Below are positions 24,258 to 35,565 of a DNA stretch of 64,000 bases, piece after piece; positions within the stretch are counted from its first letter, which is position 1; each line of letters begins with the position of its first letter. This DNA is from Moringa oleifera (Eukaryota > Streptophyta > Magnoliopsida > Brassicales > Moringaceae): NCBI GenBank assembly GCA_021397835.1, contig JAJFZO010000799.1:2480001-2544000 (forward strand), read 5' to 3'. Both the position numbers and the translations under genes were made by a program. The notes under the pieces are model-generated. The model was given only the letters and a program-made list of their open reading frames with translations. It searched no databases and was not told the origin of the DNA.

Positions 24258-27200
24258 GATGGATCCTTCTGAATACTCAAGTGAAGGCTCTCAAGGGCCC
24301 AAAAAATGAGGTATCACCAGTATGCCTAAGATAATTAAAAGTCGTGCTTCCGGAGTTAAGCTCACGATTGAGGTAAATGATAAAGGTCAACCAATTATGA
24401 GGAATGACATCCAATTCAATAGCTATATTGGGGTGGTGGTACGTAATACGGTGCCTATAAATATCGTGAATTGGCACTCAGTAAGCATTGAAATGAAAAA
24501 TAAGATTTGGGAGACAATATTGATCAGTTAAATGAAACACAATGTAGTATTGCTTTCCAATTAGTTTACTGCTAATTAATTTGATTTGTACTAATTCACT
24601 TTTTTATAATATGTTGTAGGAGACGTATGACATTGGTGCGAGTATGAAAAGGTACGTACTTCAGTCTGTTGCAAACAAATGGAGGAACTTCAAGACCAAT
24701 CTTACATCAAAGCACATATTCCCTCACATTGATGACTTCGAATTTTTATCATTTCCACCTGAAGAATATAGCAGTGTTATTGATGTTGGGGTATGGCAAG
24801 AATTTGTGAACTCTCGTATAAGAGAAGAGTTTCAGGTATGTATTTATAGTTAATAAAGTTTTTGTTTATATAATTTTCTCTAAATGTTGATGTGTATTGA
24901 TCTTACAGGAAAAGAGACAAATAGCAAAAGAGAAAAGAAAGAAGAATGTGTACGATCATCGTCTATCTAGAAAGGGATTTGCAGGGCTAGAAAGTAAACT
25001 TGTAAGTTTTTCTTTTCCATTTATTATGTTTATAATTGATAATATATTCATTTGGTAATACATTCTAAAATCTAACATGTTCACTCTTTATATTAAAAAA
25101 AGAAACAAGCATTAGGTAGCGATGCTCAAATTGATCGTGCCTTATTGTGGACGGCTTCACGACAGAATAAAAAGGAAAAATATGTGAATGATGCGAGCCG
25201 ACTGTGTGGGGAAAGAATTGTAAGTATAGTTTAACTTTTTTCTAGCATTTATAGTAATAAATTTCATGTTTATTGATTAATTTTATTATAACATTGTAGG
25301 ATGAGTTGATGACACAGAGCGCACAGGGTAAATTTACAAACTTCGATCCAGAAGATGTACTGACGAAAGCTCTTGGTACACCTGAGCACCCCGGACGAAT
25401 TAGAGGTCAAGGATCTTGGGTAACTATCATATCTTATTTTGGGAAGCCCAAAAAGTTGAATGTCCCTCAAGGTATGCAATTAGATTAACAACAATTGGTA
25501 GAGATGATAAGGTGGTTTACAGAGCATAAAGAGGTTTTGACAAACATTATTGCGAACAAAAATGATGATGTCCAACAAAAAAAATCTACAACGCAATTTC
25601 GTTCAAGTAAAGTTAGCAATAATATAACTGGGTTATTGGAGAAAGAAGAATATCCAATACCTCAGTCACCTATGCCAGTCACACCACCAGCACCTACAGT
25701 GGCACCACACGACAACAAAGTATGTTACATGTTATTCATAGTAGATGTGATATTAATAATATTACGAACGTAACTTCTGTTTTTTTGGATTATTACAGTG
25801 TGAGTCATGCCATATGTTCATCCAGTCATCAGACTACATAGTGGCAAGTGAGGTTATCTTCATGGATCATACTGCTAATCAGTTCATCCACGGGCGTCCA
25901 TTATTTTCTGGTGATGTTCGAGTGATAGTGGATGTAGCTATTCATGGTGATGCACCGTTGCCTCGTCCTAACCTAGAAGGTGGACTGACAAATGTTTTTT
26001 TCTGCATTTGGTTCAATTGTTGCTTGGCCTCGAGATTGGGTCATTGTTGGTACACATGAGGTAATGTTTTTGGTAATATATTTTATAAAGTCAACCTATT
26101 AATGTCAACTAAGTTTGCAAAATTTTTTCAGCTATCGACTATAAAGCAACAAGGTAAGTTGCCAGTTAAGAAAACACTAACATTGACAAAACCACAATCA
26201 TCACAACAAGTATCTTCCGTTGGGCTACCACAAGGATTACAGAAGATGTATAATTATGCGAATAAAGTGATGGCACCTGATGAAGCAATACACATACCTT
26301 TTACTGAAGTCTTTGCTTCTGATGGACATGTATTTATGGCTCGAGAAGATATCATACAATTTTGTCACATGGAAGAGCTAAGTGTCACCATTATTCAGGC
26401 TTACATTGTGTACGTATGTCTTTTGAATTTTTATTTGGTTATTATTATTTAGCTACATCATATTTATATTTTTTTTACTCTTTATTATTTCAGTAAACTT
26501 TATACAGATTTAGCTGCACTTGGCTTGAGAAAGTATTTTGTATTTGCTGATCCGTCAACATTGTCATATGAAATGTCTATAAGTATAGACACTCAAGCTC
26601 GTCACTTAGCCAATAGAATGATAGATCCATGTGACGAAGGAGTAGTGATATTTCCTTATAACTTGACGTAAGTTATAATACTAATTAAAATTATTAATAG
26701 ATTTGTTTAACATATTTTTTACATTTATTTTTCATAATGTAGGCAGCACTAGTTGTCGAGCCTCGTAATTTTGTGTACAGTATTTTTGATCCTTTGAACC
26801 ATGGTTCTCGTCAAGAACTAGATCAACTTATGTCCACGTAAGTGAAAATATTTTCATTTATGTTAGTATATATTTTTTCTTACTCTTAATAATATTGATT
26901 ATTTTCTATTAGCAGTTCTTTTAAATTGTTTCAAGCTTTCAAAGAATCAAGTAATAGGCGCATTCCTAGGAGTATTCCTGCTAAGGTATGTATATTTAAA
27001 CCTATATGTGATGTTAGTTTTATTTATTTTGCAAAATGTAATAATGATAAATTTTTAATGCAATGTCCACATCAGCCTTCAAATACTGAGTGTGGATATT
27101 ATATTATGAAATTTTTAAGGGACATCGTTGATAGACGTGATAGAAATATCCCATATGCAAAATGGTAAGTTTTTAATCATTTGCTTATGTAAATACTTAA

Positions 27201-27355
27201 GTAATTAATTGATGTGTTTATTAAAAATTTTAATTGGATTAACTTTTTTTTTTGAAATATAGTTAATGGACATAGATACTTACACCCAATCGGATATTGA
27301 TGACGTTAGAAAGGAGGTTGGACAATTTCTTTGGAGTGCCATATTAGAAAGTTAA
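24258..27355 (+). pseudogene. Second CACTA gene: plant transposase-type region fused to Ulp1-like protease
   Basis: At least twelve exons with ordinary GT-AG junctions: about 24258-24526, 24620-24835, 24909-25001, 25103-25219, 25300-25719, 25799-26060, 26132-26413, 26494-26667, 26743-26837, 26913-26985 (perhaps read through), up to 27164, and 27263-27355. The N-terminal half (NKWRNFKT, ALLWTASRQNKK, PEHPGRIRGQG) is of the En/Spm plant-transposase type. Then comes a DUF8039-like part (VDVAIHGDAPLPRPN) and a C48/Ulp1 C-terminus: FDPLNHG, and QPSNTECGYYIMKFLRDI with Gln and Cys correctly spaced. The expected His-Trp pair ahead of the FDPL motif is absent at the start of exon 9. Two stops: TGA near 24307 and TAA at 25486. 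Role in transposition (DNA binding, SUMO removal) is inferred from family. Confidence 0.82.
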
Positions 27356-27710
27356 ATCTTGAAGATTTTTGTACACATGACCATTATTGAATTTACATAG
27401 TTGAATTTTTAGGATTGTGTAATATTTTAACTTATGTATTGTACATATAGAATTCAATTATAACATCAAACATTAGTGATCTTTTGTTTTGTTTGTCTCT
27501 TATTACTTTTTTGGATTAGATTATTTTGAGTGTTTTCAAATATGAAAGAAGTAATGACGATCTCTGTTAGAATGGTATTGAAGTGTATAACATAAAAATT
27601 TTGGTTGCATATATATTGTGAAGAATTATATTGATGTATATGGATGATGTGAAAACAGGTTTTGGATAATTTGAATATCAAAATTTTTTATTTATTTTGA
27701 AATAAATACA

Positions 27711-28100
27711 AAAAATACCTTTAATGGGTATCCCCTTTTAACCACAGTTCCAACAAAACTGTTGTTAAAGGGTCCTCCTTTTTAATGACAGTTTCGTTGA
27801 AATTGTTATTAAAGGGTATCCCCCTTTAACAACAGTTCTGTAACTGCCGTTAAAAGATACCACCTTTAACGACAGTTATGTTGGAACTGTCGTTAAAGGG
27901 TACCCCCTTTTGATGACAGTTCTATTTGAACTATCATTAAAAAGTCACCTCTTTAATGACAGTTTCAATAGAATGTCATTAAAAGGTAATGCTTTCAATG
28001 ACAGTTCCATAACTGTCATTAAAACTTCTTCCCTTTAATGACATGAACAAAGATGATAATTTTACAACTATTATTAAAAACCATTTTTAACTGTCATTAA
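27711..28100. repeat. Right subterminal palindromes of CACTA element
   Basis: Seven to eight palindromes in series with the pattern CTTTAA(C/T)GACAGTT, a 4-8 base loop and the complement; the best is near 27865-27895 (TTTAACGACAGTT / AACTGTCGTTAAA). They face the left block and share its core, but with GACAGTT favoured over GTCAGTT. Some arms carry one or two mismatches. Confidence 0.87.
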
Positions 28101-28106
28101 AGTTTT

Positions 28107-28123
28107 TATTTATAGTAGTGACC
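28107..28123 (-). repeat. Right terminal inverted repeat and target duplication of CACTA element
   Basis: The element ends TTATAGTAGTG at 28120; ACC at 28121-28123 repeats the bases before the left end. Confidence 0.9.
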
Positions 28124-29763
28124 TTTTTGTAATTTCTCATAACCAACATGCATATAATTTATCTTATGGATGTAATTTTGTTGTTATCCATTTTAAAAAG
28201 AAATTATAAAACTCCATCAAACCATCTTTCACTTTTTGAAAGTTTTTGTTAAAGAGTTATCTAAAAGAATATGTGACGTAATTGATCTTTACGCTTTGAA
28301 TTAACATAATTAAGCTTTTAGATAAAATTTTCTATTAATTTAAAATTTGTACTGAGTTTTTTAATAAAAAATATAAATATATTTTAATAACTTATAATAT
28401 TAATATAAAAATAAAAGATAAAAGATAAAAAATTAAATTACTAATTTTATTCAATTATCATATATTAAAATCTCATTAAAAATTTAATACAATTCAAATC
28501 ATTAAAATTTTTCATCCTTAATGTTTTACTACATGGTATAATGAGAGTTTATGAATCTGAATATTTACAATAAAAATAATAAGAATCAGCTATGCATAAA
28601 ATAAGAACAAAACAATTATTGAGAACTTAATTTATTTACAAAAAAGAAGAGATCTAAACAAAAGTAAAACTAGTGTAGCACTTTCAACAAGTAATTTCTA
28701 ACTTAGTGATTCTCTTTTCACTTTCAACAAGTAATTTCTAACTTAGTGATTCTCTTTTCTAACTCTTTTTCTCAATTTTCACTTCAAAATTTTAGTCTAA
28801 GATGCAAGATGTGTTCATACTCATTTTATTTTATTAGTAGGACCAATTGCTTCTATAAGATTCATTCTTCTTTACGAATTTATTGTTTTTTTTTTTTTGG
28901 GAGATCAGCTTTAGCGAATTAGATAATAAAAATACTTGATATAATGTAATTGAAAAAAATCTGATAAAAATTTGTAACTTGAGTGCTTGTGTATGAATTA
29001 TAATTGTTAATTTTATATTAAATGATAAAATTGTATAAAAATTTAAAAAATAAATTTCAACTTTGATGGTTTTGTTTGCATTTTAGAGAATTTCTCTCAT
29101 CTTAAAATATTTTGTGATAATATCTAACAATATGGGTTAAAGTGATACTTTGCGGTTTACTTAATGTAAAAAAATATTAAATAAAAATTATCTAAATTAT
29201 AACATTTATTTCATATTGTTAAATAAATTTTAATATTTTAAAAATGATTAATAAAATTTAATTTAATTTTATTACTTCAATTTAAATCAAATTTTAATTT
29301 AAACAATACTAAAAGTTAAAAGTAGTTTATTATTGTAATATTTTAAAAATTATTTAAAATAAATTTTATATTATATTTTAAATTTTTTGAATTTAAATGA
29401 TTTAAATATATATATATATATATTATTAATATATGATTAAAAATTTTAAAAATTTATGAATAATATGGAATTTATTTGAAACAAATTTTTAAAATATTTT
29501 AATGATAAGAATATATTTAATTTTTTAATAATCATTTTAAAATTGAAAGTAAAAATTAAAAGAGATTATTGATCCAAGTTTTAAATTCAATTTACAATAT
29601 CTTTTAACCAAAATACACAGAACTCCTCCAATGTGATACAACTATCCTTTTAGCTTTCCGCTCAAGTATGCAACTAAACTAACAAAATAAAGCGCTCCTC
29701 TCTGCTTAGCTTCGTTTTTTCGGTTTGCTGATGTATTGTTACATTGATTTATAAATCAAGAAA
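28124..29763. other. AT-rich intergenic region upstream of PP2C gene
   Basis: No gene or transposon recognised. It contains a perfect tandem duplication of 40 bases at 28681-28759 and a short (TA)n run near 29407-29423. The last ~70 bases before the start codon (29690 on) are richer in C and T (CGCTCCTCTCTGC), as in plant 5' leaders. No clear TATA box can be singled out in such AT-rich DNA. Confidence 0.6.
28681..28759. repeat. Perfect 40-bp tandem duplication
   Basis: Two adjacent copies beginning CTTTCAACAAGTAATTTC at 28681 and 28721, identical over their length. Non-coding, evidently recent. Confidence 0.95.
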
Positions 29764-32729
29764 ATGCGATGGAGAGAATCGGTTGATATGGCGCTGGGAT
29801 GGAAATCGGAGCTGCTCTTGTTGGTGTTCATCGTGCTGTTCGCGAGCACACGTTCTCGAGGAGAGTCGTCCAGTTGTTTGACGATGTACAAAGCAGGCGG
29901 TGCACCCGCGGTCTTCCAGTCCCCAAAATGTCCTCGCTGGAAGCTCCCAAATTACGATTCTTGGCCACGCGGCACCGGCTCCGCCCGTTGCCAATCGGCC
30001 ATGCTCCAGGGTCGACGGAAGTATCAAGAGGATCGCGCTCTGTGTGTGCTTGATCTCCATATTCCCTTCCCTGGTAAGAGTCTCTTACTAATATACGACA
30101 TTCATCACAAACACTATCGGTATGTATGTTTGTATATATATAGTACGGTGCGTGAATATATGGGCATTTTTATAAGCAAATGTACCTGCGAGTGAATTAT
30201 CTTTTAAAAATTATTACTAATACTGGCTTTGTTCTGTCCCGGCTCTTCGGTAACTTTGTCTTCTTCTTTTCTTTTCCTTTGTTTTGCGATTGGAAAGTCA
30301 GTTATGCCTTTCCCTTGAAGAAGTAAGGCACGTTAATTTTGTGGCCATAATCTGTGGTATACAAAGTGGAGATCTGCTGAGTCACACTTAATTGTGAAGC
30401 CTCTCTGATCATAAAACAGATTATTCTAAGATAATTGGAAAAATTACTCTTGGAATTTGGTGATTGTTTTAATTGGATTAATGATAAAAGAAGTTTGCCT
30501 AAGAATAGCTCAACTTTTGTTCCGTGCAAATGGCCGTTCTAATATATAAACATCAATTTTGAAGCAGGAAAAATGGGGCCAAAGGAAGTGACTGTCGGAA
30601 TTGTAGCAGTTTTTGATGGACATAATGGTGCTGAAGCTAGTGAGATGGCTTCAAAACATTTACTGGAATATTTTGCATTGCATACATATTTCCTCTTGGA
30701 TGCAACGTATTCTGTTGTACTGAAGAAACCAGTGGGAAGATCGCTTCAAGTGCTTAATTGGGATGAGCAAGAGTTGAATTTTGACAGGTTTTTGCCCACG
30801 TTTGCTTATGATATTCTCATTATTTTTATTCTATTTTAAAAGAAAAGTCATGTGTGCTGTTAGTTACATTGCTTCTGCAATGTCTTTTGTCGATTTGGTG
30901 AATTTCATTAGTAAGAGAAATAATTTTTTCTTTTTCTTTTTCTTTTCGTGCATACCATATATGCCTAAGTTGTTTTTAAATTTATCTCTTTAACTTATTA
31001 TTCTTACAAAAAGAAATAACATCTACAAATACGTACGATTTGCTTTTTTTCTTTAATCAGAGCAATGTGTGGCACTTACAATCAGTATTTCATTTTTTTA
31101 TTAACATTAAAAGTAACCTAAGTAATTTCCAAAGTCAGAGTAATTCCAAGATATCATGTTGTAGATTCTAAAATTGTGTAAGGGATCTGATTCGTAAAAG
31201 CATAACCATCATGTCTTTTTCCAAACTTTTCAGTTATGTCTGCTAACAACCTTTTCCTTTGCTGCTGCTGATGGTGGAGTTGGGAATATCGCTAGTTTTC
31301 TTATATCTGTTCATAACTTGTAAATGCTTTCCCAGGTTTAAGTTTTCATTGCCACCAGATTTTGATGATTCGTTTCACTTGGAAATCTTGAAAGAAGCAT
31401 TGTTGAGGGCACTCCATGACATTGATGCCACATTTTCTAAGGCAAGTTCAGTACAATTTTTCTTTGTTTTTCTTTAGGAAGTATGTTGAACTCTTCTCCT
31501 TTCTCTTATGTTGACACTCATTCAATTGAGTCATGACTCATGAAGGAAGCATCTAGAAATAATTTTCATTCAGGTTCTACGGCCGCAGTCGTATTGATAG
31601 CAGATGGTCGAATTCTAGTTGCCAATGTTGGGGATTCAAAGGCCTTTTTGTGTTCTGAGAAGTTTCACTCTCCAGCAGAGGCCAAAGGTTAGTAAGTTCT
31701 TTTTCTTAAAATCAAGGTAGTGAAAAATTCCAACCTACATGTTGCATGATTAGAATGCTACGGTTCAATTAAAGGTTATGGTTTCGTGTTGCATTCATCT
31801 CATGGTTCTTGCGTATTGCAGCCACCTTATTAAGGTTATATAAGGAGCAAAGGCGTAATGGTATCATTTCACCTTTAAGAGGTTATGACTTAAAATTGGC
31901 AGCCTCCAATGGTTTAACACGTTATGTTGTTAAGGAAATGACAAAAGATCACCATCCAAATAGAGATGATGAAAGGACTAGAGTTGAAGCTGCTGGTGGT
32001 CATGTTCTTGAGTGGGGTGGTGTACCACGAGTGAATGGTCAACTGGCTATTTCCCGATCTATTGGCGATGTGCCATATAAAAGGTCATCTTCGTAAACCT
32101 ATTGAGAACATCTAGATTGAGTATTTCTTCATTTCTCTGTCCATTTGTTTTCGCTTCAATTAGAGCTTTATTAAGTAGAATTTCTTGCTTTTTATTGTTC
32201 ATCAGCTTAACTGTAACTAAAATATGTACAAATATGATTTTTTAACTAAAAAAACTGGATTTTCGACTGCTTTATCATATTAGAAATTTAGTTACCAATT
32301 ACAATTTGTAATACTAATTCAGTTTGTGTGCTGTAAATCATGATCAGTTATGGTGTTATATCTACACCTGAGGTGACGGATTGGCAACCCTTGTCTGCCA
32401 ATGATAGTTATTTGGTGGTTGCATCTGATGGTGTATTTGAAAAATTAAGCTTGTTGGATGCTTGTGATCTACTGTGGGAAGTAAACAGTCAACGTAGCTC
32501 GAGATCAGAACTCTCTTCATCCTGCTCATTCTCGTTAGCTGATTGCTTGGTAAATGTCGCCCTCGAGAAGGGCAGTATGGACAATGTGGCAGCTGTTGTT
32601 GTACCTCTGGGATCTACATGTATTGATCAAAACCAACCGAGGGAGTGGTGTGACCCTGAGGGAGAAGTAGATGGCTCAAGCACTGGACTACGAAGGTTGA
32701 CATATGGTTTGACACATAAGTCTATCTGA
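29764..32729 (+). CDS. Protein phosphatase 2C with N-terminal signal peptide
   Basis: A Mn/Mg-dependent Ser/Thr phosphatase. Six exons: 29764-30073, 30568-30787, 31336-31441, 31546-31687, 31822-32083, 32348-32729, giving 1422 coding bases (473 residues). All PP2C landmarks are present in order: GRRKYQEDRA, VFDGHNGAEASEMA, SGSTAAVVLIADGRILVANVGDSKA, DDERTRVEAAGG, VNGQLAISRSIGD, VASDGVFE and SMDNVAAVVV, so the metal-binding aspartates are kept. Residues ~9-33 (MALGWKSELLLLVFIVLF...) form a signal peptide or membrane anchor; the in-frame ATG at 29788 is an equally likely start. Intron 3 has a GC donor (AAG|GCAAGT), the others GT. It is the only host gene here with no visible lesion. The protein resembles the group of plant PP2Cs with a secretory N-terminus, whose members may be longer (see 32899). 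Confidence 0.9.
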
Positions 32730-32898
32730 CCATGATATCGTTGTGCATAATAGGTTTTATGAAATGAGTTCTCTTATAGTAGTACTGCTACCACTTATTT
32801 TATTACAACTGCTGATTTCCTTTCCAGCCTTTACACTCTTGGTTTTGATTAAAAAATGTTGTATATGGCGTTTAGTATGTTTATCACAAATTTCAGTC

Positions 32899-33003
32899 GG
32901 GGCTGCAGCCTCCAACTATTTGGCTGGTAGAGAACAATATATTGATTTAGATATTGCTTCCTATTTTTTTCTTCCATTATCTGAACTCCATATAGTTATT
33001 ATA
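32899..33003 (+). other. Possible additional 3' exon of the PP2C gene
   Basis: After a good acceptor (ACAAATTTCAG) comes VGAAASNYLAGREQYIDLDIASYFFLPLSELH, which has a coding-like residue mix unlike the surrounding noise. It could be the continuation of the PP2C protein in an alternative splice form or in the ancestral gene. I could not find a donor with matching phase in the last PP2C exon, so the link is unproven. Confidence 0.35.
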
Positions 33004-33431
33004 TAATCTCATACTTTCTGAACTTAATTTTCTCTGGGGCATGTTTATTGATGTTCAACACTCTACGCTTGCTTACACGACATGTGCATGAATCAAACTA
33101 ATGGGTTTGAATCATTTCAGATTTCTTCTGTAAAACAAATAGCATAGCAAATTGCAGTTCGGTAGCTACAGAAATGCAATTTTCTATGTTCATGTTCTTC
33201 AAAATAATTGTATCTACCTAACTAATCATACTTGAGTGAAACAAAGTAATCCATGGATCATTAAGAAGGTGAAATATAATAAAGATATACTTACATGTAT
33301 GTATTTATATGTATATATGTATTTATTAAGTAAGCTTCAGTGAAAACTTACAAGTTTAAAATCGAAGAAGCAAAAAGGAATACATTCAACGAGAACAATA
33401 CATGAAAGATAGGCATTGGACCTAACCTAAT

Positions 33432-33541
33432 TTAGATCTTGCCGCGAGGCCCGAGCTTTAGTGGCAGTTGTAGCCCTTTCTTGATTGGTGGGACGTCACC
33501 AGAAGCGGTGGCACTGAGGTAAGCAACTGTAGAGCCACCAT
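33432..33541 (-). pseudogene. psaH: psaH (photosystem I subunit VI) 3' exon fragment, copy B
   Basis: The minus strand reads [16 protein letters not shown], then PIKKG and KLGPRGKI followed by TAA at 33434-33432, which is the C-terminus of nuclear-encoded PsaH, a small stromal-side/membrane subunit of photosystem I that docks light-harvesting complex II. Only about 36 residues remain; the preceding SKFFETF...[10 protein letters not shown] part, present in copy C, is replaced by unrelated repetitive sequence (GAACATGAACATGAGCATGG). No upstream exons seen. A non-functional gene fragment. Confidence 0.78.
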
Positions 33542-33833
33542 CCATTGAACATGAACATGAGCATGGACGAGGACGGGAATGGAGATGGGGATTAAACAAA
33601 GAACACAAGCCCCTTTCCCGCACCGATCCCACTTGAAATTTAATTGAGAATCCTTATTCTGACCTCAAACTTATTTAATTTTTCTTATCCTCACCCCATT
33701 AGAAATGGATCCACACGAGCCCTATCTTGTTGAAAAATTTTGACGTTTTTACGTGCACGTCTTATCTTGATTCAAAGTTGAAAGTTATCATGTTTCATAA
33801 GAACAAGTATCAACAAAATATGTAAAAAAAAGA

Positions 33834-33842
33834 AAAGTTAAA
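33834..33842. other. Left 9-bp target site duplication of MULE
   Basis: AAAGTTAAA, repeated without change at 49531-49539. Nine-base duplications are characteristic of Mutator-like elements. Confidence 0.93.
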
Positions 33843-33952
33843 GGGTAAATATCATTTAAAACTCTAACTTTAACACTATCTTTTCAAATAGACTCTTACT
33901 TTCAAAATATATCCACACGAATTTTGACTTTTTAATTTTGTCCAAATTGAAC
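33843..33952 (+). repeat. Left terminal inverted repeat of MULE
   Basis: Starts GGGTAAATATCATTTAAAAC; the complement of the right end starts GGATAAACATCATTTAAAAC. Similarity runs to TTTGTCCAAATTGAAC, about 110 bases, with roughly 20 differences. Confidence 0.92.
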
Positions 33953-35565
33953 CTTCCGTTTAAATTGATTAAATGACGTTTGTAAATAATGGATTTATTG
34001 AAGGAAAAAAAATTACACAAGTAGAATATATAGAGGTAAATGGCAGCGTTCGATGTTCTCTCCATTTTGGTCTTCTCCCAATTTCAGAAACCTAAAACTC
34101 ATTTTCTCTCTCAATTTGTAACTGGCTATCGAGAAATCTGAAGGTTTGGTTACCGAAATTGCAACAAAATGTATGTTATTTTACTGCTTCACATTATATT
34201 TGTACATAAATTGTCTTTTTTTCGTGTTTGATGTCATCGAGAAGAATGGGTATTAAGTTCGGGAGCACAAGTATGTTAAAATTTTTTAGTGGTCTTGGAA
34301 TTGCCAATGCTTTTGGTAGCATGAATTGTCATTGTCTAGTTGTTGGCTATGCATGATTAACCTAAAATCATTGCAAAACACAAAGTTATTAGGGTTCGAA
34401 AATGAATTTTTCAAGTATGTTTATAATTAGTTATCATCGAATTAGGGATTTCTTTTCTTGAGCCAATTTGAGTTCCTTAATAATTTTGTATGGTTAAAAT
34501 AATTACATCAATTACTTTAAGAATGCATTATTATGTTTGATTCAATTGAGGTACTTTGGTATTTGACAGTAGGTAGTGATAGGAAGGATTACGTGGCTTT
34601 TATAATATGTTGGACCACATGTATGTCTTATTATAATTTATATACATCCTATGTGTATAAAATGTAGATCGTATGCATAAAATGCTTTCACATAGGGGTT
34701 TTTGAAGTTAGCATGCCTATCAACTACACGCTATTTTATTATCTAAGGTGTCTGTCTGTATGATTTGTCTTTAGGATGCTGCAATGGTTTCATTTTACTT
34801 CACATGTCACTTGCATTATGGTGGACACTTTACTAATAATATTGGTAAGAGTTACAGTTCAGATGAAGTGGCTGTATTTAATGATGTTGATAGTGATAGA
34901 TTTTCACTGGTAGAATTAGAAGAAATGTTGAAAAAGGTAAGAGCTATTGGCAAAGATAAATTCTTTTATGTTATGCTTGGACTTACAATGTTAGATGGGC
35001 TTACAGAGTTAAGTAGTGATGTTGAACTTATGGACTTATTAGATGTGATGTATAGAGCCACCAGAGACATTCATATATATTTTTTTGATGTTGAAGATGA
35101 TTTGGCTGATGTAGTTGTTAGTAATGATCATATGCATAATGAGGATGAGGATGTTGAAATAGAAGTTGAAAATGTGAATACTGATATAGAGATGGATGAA
35201 GATGTTGACATGGAGGAAGATGTTATGCATAGTGCGAATCCTAAAGTGCCTATGCATAACATGGAGTCAACCAGTTTTGCTAGGTTCAATAAGCCAAGGT
35301 TTGATGAGTTTGATGTTGATTACTCAGATGAGTTTCATGCACCATCTGGATCCGAGGAAGATGATGAAGTCCAAAGTAAATGTGAGTTTAATGCTAATAT
35401 TAACATGGCTAACCCAATATTCAAGGTTGGCATGATATTTGGATAACTTGATGAGGCTAGGGAGGCAATTACTCAGTATGGGGTTAAGGGAGGTTATAAT
35501 CCGAAGTTTTGCAAGAGTGAGGCTAATAAACTAAGAGTGATATGTAGAAATGGGTGTGGGTGGAC

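Larger units (their letters stand above)
18104..28120 (+). mobile_element. Complete CACTA (En/Spm) DNA transposon, 10,017 bp
   Basis: Begins CACTACTACAAAAA and ends TTATAGTAGTG, whose complement starts CACTACTATAA. It is flanked by ACC on both sides. Inside, in order: palindromic subterminal repeats, a GC-rich 237-bp tandem array, a ~105-bp minisatellite, a Tnp2-type transposase gene, a second multi-exon gene with a plant-transposase region and a Ulp1-like C-terminus, then a second block of palindromic repeats. Both genes read left to right. The transposase has several in-frame stops, so the copy is no longer autonomous, but its ends look intact. Confidence 0.95.
33087..33842. repeat. Start of module copy B
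   Basis: From AACTAATGGGTTTGAATC at about 33087 the sequence matches 62795-63180 (copy C) through the psaH fragment; from about 33605 it matches copy A (4270-4530). The copia remnant that lies between these two parts in copies A and C is absent here. It ends at the 9-bp MULE target duplication. Confidence 0.82.

Noticed and set aside
33432..33632. 66-codon reverse frame as a complete small gene
   Set aside because: Only its last ~36 residues are PsaH; the first part is repetitive CATGAACATGAG-type DNA joined to it, so it is a chance fusion.
35039..35257. Reverse frame of 72 codons within the MULE transposase
   Set aside because: Shadow of the Asp/Glu-rich coding stretch on the plus strand.
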